A DNA stretch of 18,471 nt from an uncultured Collinsella sp. (GTDB lineage Bacteria > Actinomycetota > Coriobacteriia > Coriobacteriales > Coriobacteriaceae), in the NCBI GenBank assembly GCA_900754445.1, contig CAAECW010000059.1, forward strand, positions 1-18,471, written 5' to 3'. Both the position numbers and the translations under genes were made by a program. How positions within the stretch are numbered: position 1 is the stretch's first letter; each line of letters starts with the position of its first letter. Below, in pieces: positions 12,900-18,471 of the stretch. Below the pieces are notes generated by a model, which did no database searches, was not told where the DNA came from, and saw nothing but the letters and a program-made list of their open reading frames with translations.

Positions 12900-15770
12900 T
12901 CACGCTCCCTGTGCGGCAAGCGCCGCGGTCAGGACGATACCGGCAATCTTGGCGGCCTCGACGTCATGCTTGTCGAAATCCTCCAAGGCCACCGAGATGG
13001 CGACCGTGGGTGAATCGTAAGGTGCAAAGCCAACGAACATCGAGTTGACGTTGGTGCCGCCGGTCTCGGCCGAGCCGGTCTTGCCGGCGACCTTGACGCC
13101 GGGGATCTGGGCATCGGTGCCGGTGCCGGACTGGACGACGGCAAGCATGGCCTGCTTGACCTGGTCGGCCGTGGCGGAGCTGACGGCCTGACCCAGCGAG
13201 CGGGACTGCGTGGTCTTGACCACGGTTCCGTCCGGGGCGAGTACCTGGGCTACAAAGTACGGGTCCATGACCACGCCGCTGTTAGCGATGGCGGCGGCAA
13301 TCACGGCGTTTTGCATGACGGTGGTCTGCGGGCCGGGCGTGTGGTCCATGCCGACAGGCTGCCCGGCGCCGGCCCATGCGGTCTCCCACTCGGTCATGAG
13401 CGACGGGTCGGCCATGATGGAGGCCGCGGAGGTCAGGTCCTGGCCGAGCTTTTGGCCGTAGCCAAAGGCGTTGGCAAACTGCACGAGCGTGTTTGCGCCA
13501 ACTTCGTTTGCCACCTGGCCAAAGACGACGTTGGAGGACACGGCAAAGGCCTGCTGCAGGCTGATGGTGCCGTAGCTCTCGTTGGCAGAGTTGGTGACCG
13601 GTGCGTTGCCGATGTCCATGGAACCGGGCGCCTGGTAGGTGCTGGTAAGGCTGGCGGTACCGGTCTCGAGTGCCGCGGAAAGCGTAACGACCTTAAACGT
13701 TGAGCCCGGCGTGTACAGCGCGTCCATGGCGCGATTGTACATGGAGCCGTCCTCGCCGCCGCCTGCCTGCAGTAGGGCATCGATGTTGGTGTTGTCGTAG
13801 GTGGGCGAGCTGGCGCATGCGAGCACCGCGCCGGTACGCGGGTCGATGACCACTACAGCGCCCTTAAAGCCCTTGAGCGCCTGCTCGGCCGCCGTCTGGA
13901 TACGCGAGTCGATGGTGAGCTTGGCGGTGTTGCCCGGCTGGGTCTGGCCCGCGAGCGACGCGATGGCGTTGTTCCAGCTGGAGTAATCCTTAGAGCCGGT
14001 GAGCGTGTCGTTCATGACGCTCTCGATGGCGGTGGTGCCATACTGCTGGCTCACGTAGCCAACCACGTGCGCTGCCAGGTTGCCGTTGGGGTAGGAGCGT
14101 ACGTAGGTGCCGTCCTCCTGCTGCAGCGACTCGGCCAGCGTCACGCCGTCGGACGTGATGATGGAGCCGCGCTGGATGTACTTGGAGCGGGCGATGGTGT
14201 GGTTGTTGGTCGGCATGTCCTGATAGTCTTTGGCCTTGATGACCTGGACATAGGTGAGGTTGCCGATAAGGATGGCGAACAGCGCCGTAAAGGCGAGCAC
14301 CGCACGGGTTAGACGGTTGGCGAGCGCAACGCGGCCGAGCACACCGGATTCAGGCGTGTCGAGCAGGCGACGGCGCATGCGCGAGCCGACGGAATGGCTG
14401 CCACTGCCGTAGGAAGATGAGGAGGCAAAGCGCGTGCCCGTCGGGGCGGCGGCAGATGCGACCTGATCATCGGTGATGGCGGCCATGGTGCCGGTGCCGG
14501 TAAGCTCGGCCTCGCGTCCGGTCGCCTCGTCACCGGCGCGCAGCAGGAGCGCGACGATGATAAAGCTCGCCAGCAAAGAGGAGCCGCCCTGGCTCATAAA
14601 GGGCAGGGTGACGCCGGTCAGCGGGATCAGGCGGGTAACGCCGCCAACGATCAAGAAGGCCTGGAAGCTGATGGCGGCCGTAAGGCCCGTGGCGCTAAAG
14701 GCGGCGAGGTCGGATTTAGCGCGGGCAGCCGTGGTGAGGCCACGCACGGCAAAGAGCATAAACAGGATGAGCACGGCGCCGCCGCCCAAAAGGCCCATCT
14801 CCTCGCCGATAGCCGAGAAGATAAAGTCGGACTCGACGACGGGGATGTTGTTGGCCATGCCGTTGCCGATGCCAACACCGACCAGACCGCCATCGGCAAG
14901 CGAGAAGAGCGACTGGACGATCTGGTAGCCCTGGCCCTGGGCGTCCTTAAACGGATCGAGCCAAACCTGGAAACGCACCTGAACGTGAGACAGGAACTTG
15001 TAGGCGCCCACGGCTCCGACGGCTAAGAGCGCAAGGCCGATAACGACATACGAAAAGCGCCCCGTGGCAACGTAGAGCATCAGCAAGAAGATGGTGTAGA
15101 ACAGCACGGCCGAACCCAGGTCGCGTTCGAAGACGACGACGAGCAGGCACACACCCCACACGGCAAACAACGGCAGTAGCAGTCGCAGGCGAGGGATCTT
15201 AAAGCCCAAGATCTTGCGGTTGGAGATGGAGAGCAGCTCGCGGTTCTCGGCCAGGTACCCGGCCAGGAACAGCACGATAAAGACCTTGGCGAACTCGCCG
15301 GGCTGGATGGTAAAGCCCGCGATGCGAATCCACAGCTTGGAGCCCGAGATCGTGGTGCCGATAAAGATAGGCAGCATCAGCAGGATGATGCCGATAATGC
15401 CAAAGGTGTACTTGTAGCGCATGACCACGTCGAGGTTTTTGACTAGTGCAAGCGTTCCCACCATGAGCGCCACCGAGACAAACAGGATGATGAGCTGTGA
15501 GATGGCGAGAGCGGGGGCGAGACGCGTCACGAACGTGATGCCGATGCCCGAAAGTATAAATACGATGGGCAGGATGGCGGGGTCGGCACCGGGCGCCAAG
15601 ATGCGCACGGCAATGTGGGCCGCGGCAAAGGCGGCAAAGAGGCCGATCGGTACGGCGAGCGTCTCAAAGGAGATAGCGGCGCCCGCAGTGAGCACGTACA
15701 TCGCATACAGCAGGATGACGGGGAACGCCGAGGCGATGAGCAAGAGCAGCTCGGTGTTGCGGCGACTCAT
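12900..15770 (-). CDS. RodA (SEDS) - PbpA (class B PBP) fusion, peptidoglycan synthase
   Basis: One 956-residue chain combines two enzymes normally made separately. Residues 1-412 are a FtsW/RodA/SpoVE-type polytopic glycosyltransferase; two aspartates in WLDPFKDAQGQGYQ (D272, D276) lie where the catalytic Asp of RodA is expected, and the FIFSAIGEEMGL motif follows. A linker of about 75 residues, rich in Ser, Gly, Thr and Ala, leads to a single membrane helix at about 489-511. The penicillin-binding protein then has a dimerisation-type region and transpeptidase with SxxK at S690-K693 (STFK), SxN at S745-N747 and KTG at 897-899. The ATG at 15770 is preferred to GTG at 15779, which overlaps the GGGAG ribosome-binding site. 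It lies 16 nt after the phosphatase stop. Expected role: polymerising and crosslinking peptidoglycan under control of the neighbouring kinase. Confidence 0.95.
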   Translation of the reverse strand: MSRRNTELLLLIASAFPVILLYAMYVLTAGAAISFETLAVPIGLFAAFAAAHIAVRILAPGADPAILPIVFILSGIGITFVTRLAPALAISQLIILFVSVALMVGTLALVKNLDVVMRYKYTFGIIGIILLMLPIFIGTTISGSKLWIRIAGFTIQPGEFAKVFIVLFLAGYLAENRELLSISNRKILGFKIPRLRLLLPLFAVWGVCLLVVVFERDLGSAVLFYTIFLLMLYVATGRFSYVVIGLALLAVGAVGAYKFLSHVQVRFQVWLDPFKDAQGQGYQIVQSLFSLADGGLVGVGIGNGMANNIPVVESDFIFSAIGEEMGLLGGGAVLILFMLFAVRGLTTAARAKSDLAAFSATGLTAAISFQAFLIVGGVTRLIPLTGVTLPFMSQGGSSLLASFIIVALLLRAGDEATGREAELTGTGTMAAITDDQVASAAAPTGTRFASSSSYGSGSHSVGSRMRRRLLDTPESGVLGRVALANRLTRAVLAFTALFAILIGNLTYVQVIKAKDYQDMPTNNHTIARSKYIQRGSIITSDGVTLAESLQQEDGTYVRSYPNGNLAAHVVGYVSQQYGTTAIESVMNDTLTGSKDYSSWNNAIASLAGQTQPGNTAKLTIDSRIQTAAEQALKGFKGAVVVIDPRTGAVLACASSPTYDNTNIDALLQAGGGEDGSMYNRAMDALYTPGSTFKVVTLSAALETGTASLTSTYQAPGSMDIGNAPVTNSANESYGTISLQQAFAVSSNVVFGQVANEVGANTLVQFANAFGYGQKLGQDLTSAASIMADPSLMTEWETAWAGAGQPVGMDHTPGPQTTVMQNAVIAAAIANSGVVMDPYFVAQVLAPDGTVVKTTQSRSLGQAVSSATADQVKQAMLAVVQSGTGTDAQIPGVKVAGKTGSAETGGTNVNSMFVGFAPYDSPTVAISVALEDFDKHDVEAAKIAGIVLTAALAAQGA

Positions 15771-15786
15771 AAGCGGCACTCCCTTT

Positions 15787-17586
15787 CTAGTTCTTATCGG
15801 AGGCTTCGGCCTCGGCGGACTGTTCGGCGGTTTTCTCGGAATCTGATTCGGAGGTCGATCCCTGATTGGTGTTGTCGCGAATCGTTTGCGCGTCGATCAC
15901 CTGGCGGGTCTGCTCCTCGTCGATCTGGTGGCGGTACTTGGATATCGTGTCCTGCGCATCGTCGACACTTGTTTGCGGAATGCCCGCCTTGAGGCGGTTT
16001 TGCGTGTCTTCGGGCAGGTCGGACAGCTTGATGCTGGTTTCGCTTTCGAGCCAGTGGAGCTTGAGTCCGAGTGGCTTGCCGGGCAGGCCGCGCCAGACGG
16101 CGACATTGCCCTGGTAGGTACCCAGGTAGTACGAGCCGGTGACACCCGTGTAGGCCCAGATGCCAGCTGCCAGCACAAAGACGAGGGCCAGGATGGCGGC
16201 GATAGTAACGTTGCGGCGACGCACGCGTTGCGCCTCGCGCATGACGCCATCGTCAACCAGGTCAACGACTACTACGGTCACGTTGTCGTGGCCGCCGGCG
16301 GCAAGCGCCGCGTCCACTAGGTTGTCGACGCAGATTTGCGCGGTTGAGGATTGCGTGGCGATGTTCTCGATATCGCTATCGGGAATCATGCTCGAAAGGC
16401 CGTCGGAGCACAGGATTAGGCGGTCGCCTTCCTCGATGTGCAGAGTGAAGTGGTCGGCATACATGGCGGGGTCCGAGCCCAGCGCACGGGTGATGACCGA
16501 ACGGTTGGGGTGGACGCGAGCCTCGTCTGCCGTGATCTCGCCGGCATCCACGAGCTCCTCCACGTAGGAGTGGTCGCGGGTCACGCGGATGAGCGTGCCC
16601 TCGTGGAGCAGATAGGCGCGAGAGTCGCCCACGTGGGCGATGGCGAGCGTGTCGTTTTCGATATAGGCGCAAGTGGCTGTGCAGCCCATGCCGGGCTTGC
16701 CCAGGCCGTTCAAGGCGGCCTCGATTACGGCGGCGTTAGCGGCCACGACGGCTGCGGCCAAGCGTGCTGCGTCGGCGGACTGCGGGGCCGTTTTGGCAAT
16801 AGTCTCGACGGCGATAGAAGAGGCTACCTCGCCGGCGGCGTGACCGCCCATGCCGTCGCATACGCAAAAGAGCGGCGACTGCACCAGGTAGGAATCCTCA
16901 TTGTGCGGGCGCACACAGCCAACGTCGGAGCGGGCGCCCCACATGAGTTGCGTGGTGGTGCCGGCATCATAGGTCGAGTCGGTCTCGATGCGCTCCTCGG
17001 TCAGGGGCTCAAAGCTCATGGTCGAGCCGGGGTCTTTGAGCTTGGCCTCAACGGCGGCAACGTCGATCTCGGCTGTGTCACCGGGAGAGACGGTGTCGGT
17101 CTCGGCGTTTGATTCGGAATTGTCGGTGTCCGGGGAGTCGGGCTCCTCGGAAACGCGGGCGGTCGACTCGTCATCTTGCGGGCTGACGTCTATAGGCTCG
17201 GGCGCCGGCGTAGACGCGGGCGCAACCTCGGATGCCGGGGCTATGGGAAACGCCGGCGCGGCGGGCTCGGGTGCCGCAAACACCGCAGCGCTCTCGTTGA
17301 TTGCCGCGGCGACGGGCTCTGCAAAGTGAGCCGGCGCCGGGGTTGCTTCGGGCGCTGTGGGCTGTTCCGCAGCATGTGCGCCGATGGGCGCCGCTACGGC
17401 ATCCTCTTCGTCCTCGTTATCGGCGAGATCCGAAATATCATGCGTTACATGCGAAAGAGGCAGGGAGAACACGGTGTCCTCGGGCTCCACGGGTGCGGAG
17501 CCTGCCGGAGCGGCGTGGGCCGGCGCAGCTGTGGTGGCGGCCGGTGCCTCGGTCATAGTTGCGGACTTGTTCTCCTCGTCGATCAT
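15787..17586 (-). CDS. pstP: PP2C-family Ser/Thr phosphatase with long N-terminal extension
   Basis: This 599-residue protein should dephosphorylate the kinase and its targets. Residues 1-214 form a low-complexity Ala/Pro/Glu/Thr-rich extension. The metal-dependent PP2C domain runs from about 215 to 450 with RPHNEDSYL, CDGMGGHAAGE, AHVGDSRAYLL, LCSDGLSSMI and GGHDNVTVVVV, which carry the conserved metal-binding Asp residues. A basic stretch (QRVRRRN) and one membrane helix at about 457-479 follow, then an outer part of about 120 residues ending in an acidic Ser/Glu tail. The usual mycobacterial PstP starts with the catalytic domain, so the extension is unusual. The start ATG overlaps the stop of the FHA gene (ATGA), implying translational coupling. 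A Thr motif EDTVFSLP at 36-43 resembles motifs in the protein encoded at 1-1174. Confidence 0.95.
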   Translation of the reverse strand: MIDEENKSATMTEAPAATTAAPAHAAPAGSAPVEPEDTVFSLPLSHVTHDISDLADNEDEEDAVAAPIGAHAAEQPTAPEATPAPAHFAEPVAAAINESAAVFAAPEPAAPAFPIAPASEVAPASTPAPEPIDVSPQDDESTARVSEEPDSPDTDNSESNAETDTVSPGDTAEIDVAAVEAKLKDPGSTMSFEPLTEERIETDSTYDAGTTTQLMWGARSDVGCVRPHNEDSYLVQSPLFCVCDGMGGHAAGEVASSIAVETIAKTAPQSADAARLAAAVVAANAAVIEAALNGLGKPGMGCTATCAYIENDTLAIAHVGDSRAYLLHEGTLIRVTRDHSYVEELVDAGEITADEARVHPNRSVITRALGSDPAMYADHFTLHIEEGDRLILCSDGLSSMIPDSDIENIATQSSTAQICVDNLVDAALAAGGHDNVTVVVVDLVDDGVMREAQRVRRRNVTIAAILALVFVLAAGIWAYTGVTGSYYLGTYQGNVAVWRGLPGKPLGLKLHWLESETSIKLSDLPEDTQNRLKAGIPQTSVDDAQDTISKYRHQIDEEQTRQVIDAQTIRDNTNQGSTSESDSEKTAEQSAEAEASDKN

Positions 17587-17999
17587 CGACGGTTCACCTT
17601 CATGACCACGTCGCCAATCTGGACTTCGTCGCCCTCACGCAGCGTCGCGGGCTCCACGAGCTGGCGGCCGTTGACGAGCGTGCCGTTAAGCGAGTTGAGG
17701 TCCTCGATGATGAGCGCCGGGCCCTGCAGCGAAAAGCGCGCATGCGAGGCCGAGACGAACGGTTCGTTGATGCAGATGTCCGAAGACGGCGAGCGGCCGA
17801 CGATGACGGGGCCGAGCATGTCTACGTGGATGCCGCGGATGCCGCGCGGACCCTTGTCCACATCGATCGTCCAAATGGCCGAGTCGCGGCGCTGTCCGCG
17901 CACAAGTCCCACGCCGGTCTTCATGACGGCGAACAGGAAGATATAGAGCAGGGCGACCAGGACGATGCGGCCTGCAAAAAGGACGATATCGATGTTCAT
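17583..17999 (-). CDS. fhaB: Membrane-anchored FHA-domain protein, FhaB-like
   Basis: The 138-residue protein reads phosphothreonine marks. Residues 5-26 are one hydrophobic anchor. After a basic segment comes a complete FHA domain at about 60-135 with GRS (68-70), SASHARF (83-89) and the LNSLNGTLVNG signature (101-111), which includes the residues that contact phosphothreonine in this family. Length and layout match actinobacterial FhaB/FipA, which links the kinase to division and septal or polar wall synthesis. The ATG at 17999 follows the upstream FHA gene by 6 nt, with its ribosome-binding site AGGGG inside that gene's last codons. Its stop overlaps the phosphatase start. Confidence 0.93.
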   Translation of the reverse strand: MNIDIVLFAGRIVLVALLYIFLFAVMKTGVGLVRGQRRDSAIWTIDVDKGPRGIRGIHVDMLGPVIVGRSPSSDICINEPFVSASHARFSLQGPALIIEDLNSLNGTLVNGRQLVEPATLREGDEVQIGDVVMKVNRR

Positions 18000-18005
18000 A
18001 AGCGA

Positions 18006-18471
18006 CTATCCCCTAAATTCAAAGGTGCTCAGGCCAAACGTCAGCAGATCGCCGTTGCGCAGCGGGCAGCGCGTAATGCGGCGGTTGTTGACGAGCGTGC
18101 CGTTGGTGGAATTGAGGTCCTCGATCGACCAATCCGAGCCCGTAAAGGTGAGCTGGGCGTGGCGGCGCGACACGTTGGGGTCGCGCAGGGCAATGTCGGA
18201 AACTGAGCGCTCGCGACCGATGGTCACCTGTGCGGAGGTGATGCTATGGCTCTCGCCGCTCACGACGTCGACGAGCTGGGCGAGCGGGCGCTGCGGGGCG
18301 CGAGTGCTCGCCATGTTGGAGGCGATGCCGGCTGCGGCGCCTAGGCCCACGGCGGCACCGGTCGCGGCGGCTCCGCCCATGCCGGCAAGCGCGTCGCGCG
18401 AGACGGTCTGCGGCACCGGGATGGGTGCTGCGGCGGGGTCGGGGACGCTAGGCGCGAAGGGGTCTGCCACG
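18006..18471 (-). CDS. fhaA: FHA-domain protein, FhaA-like, N-terminus beyond window
   Basis: Only the C-terminal 155 codons are present and the frame is open to the right edge. A GTG at 18470 is probably an internal valine: no ribosome-binding site can be seen and FhaA proteins carry a further N-terminal domain (DUF3662) and linker. The visible part is a Pro/Ala/Gly-rich linker followed by an FHA domain at the C-terminus with VTIGRERSVSD, VSRRHAQLTF and LNSTNGTLVNN. This is the usual order in FhaA. It is the most upstream gene of the envelope operon seen here; the operon promoter is probably outside the window. Confidence 0.85.
   Translation of the reverse strand, partial: VADPFAPSVPDPAAAPIPVPQTVSRDALAGMGGAAATGAAVGLGAAAGIASNMASTRAPQRPLAQLVDVVSGESHSITSAQVTIGRERSVSDIALRDPNVSRRHAQLTFTGSDWSIEDLNSTNGTLVNNRRITRCPLRNGDLLTFGLSTFEFRG

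Noticed and set aside
1..18471. CRISPR array, insertion sequence, transposase or phage genes
   Set aside because: No regularly spaced repeats and no transposase, integrase or phage proteins were seen. The tRNA repeats are the only integration-like signal.

Overview
The window looks like a chromosomal segment of a GC-rich actinobacterium of the class Coriobacteriia, most likely Collinsella or a close relative. I infer this from the GC-rich coding DNA, the actinobacterial order of a FHA / PP2C / RodA-PbpA / PASTA-kinase operon, a complete mannose-family PTS as in gut Coriobacteriia, and a DUF5692-type membrane protein. No 16S gene is present, so the genus is an inference.

Left part (1-3328), minus strand: the 5' part of an uncharacterised single-pass membrane protein running off the left edge; a terminator; a tryptophan-rich polytopic membrane protein (DUF5692-like); and a TetR regulator. 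The TetR gene is divergent from a 925-residue multi-cluster Fe-S/FAD oxidoreductase (3329-6106, plus). Two perfect TTGAC-N5-GTCAA palindromes lie in the shared intergenic space and are strong candidates for the TetR operators. Together these genes look like an uncharacterised regulated redox module.

Middle (6107-10251), plus strand: a terminator, a solitary hypA starting at TTG, then a 337-bp AT-rich leader and a mannose-family PTS operon (fused EIIAB, EIIC, EIID). After a hairpin with a U-rich tail comes a small DUF956 (ManO-like) gene. The PTS would phosphorylate an incoming hexose through HPr, His9 (EIIA) and His175 (EIIB), with EIIC/EIID forming the channel.

Junction (10252-10805): degenerate repeats, a tRNA-Arg(CCU) with promoter and terminator, then a scar-like block. 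The block holds an inverted near-copy of the tRNA 3' half and an exact 28-bp direct copy of the tRNA 3' end followed by a second terminator. This resembles a relic of integration at, or rearrangement of, the tRNA locus.

Right part (10806-18471), minus strand: a tightly spaced cell-envelope operon, transcribed right to left: FHA protein (partial at right edge), membrane FHA protein, PP2C phosphatase, a single-chain RodA(SEDS)-PbpA(class B PBP) fusion, and a four-PASTA Ser/Thr kinase. It matches mycobacterial fhaA-fhaB-pstP-rodA-pbpA-pknA-pknB except that rodA and pbpA are one polypeptide and pknA is absent. The kinase senses cell-wall fragments, the phosphatase reverses its action, the FHA proteins read phosphothreonine, and the fusion polymerises and crosslinks peptidoglycan.
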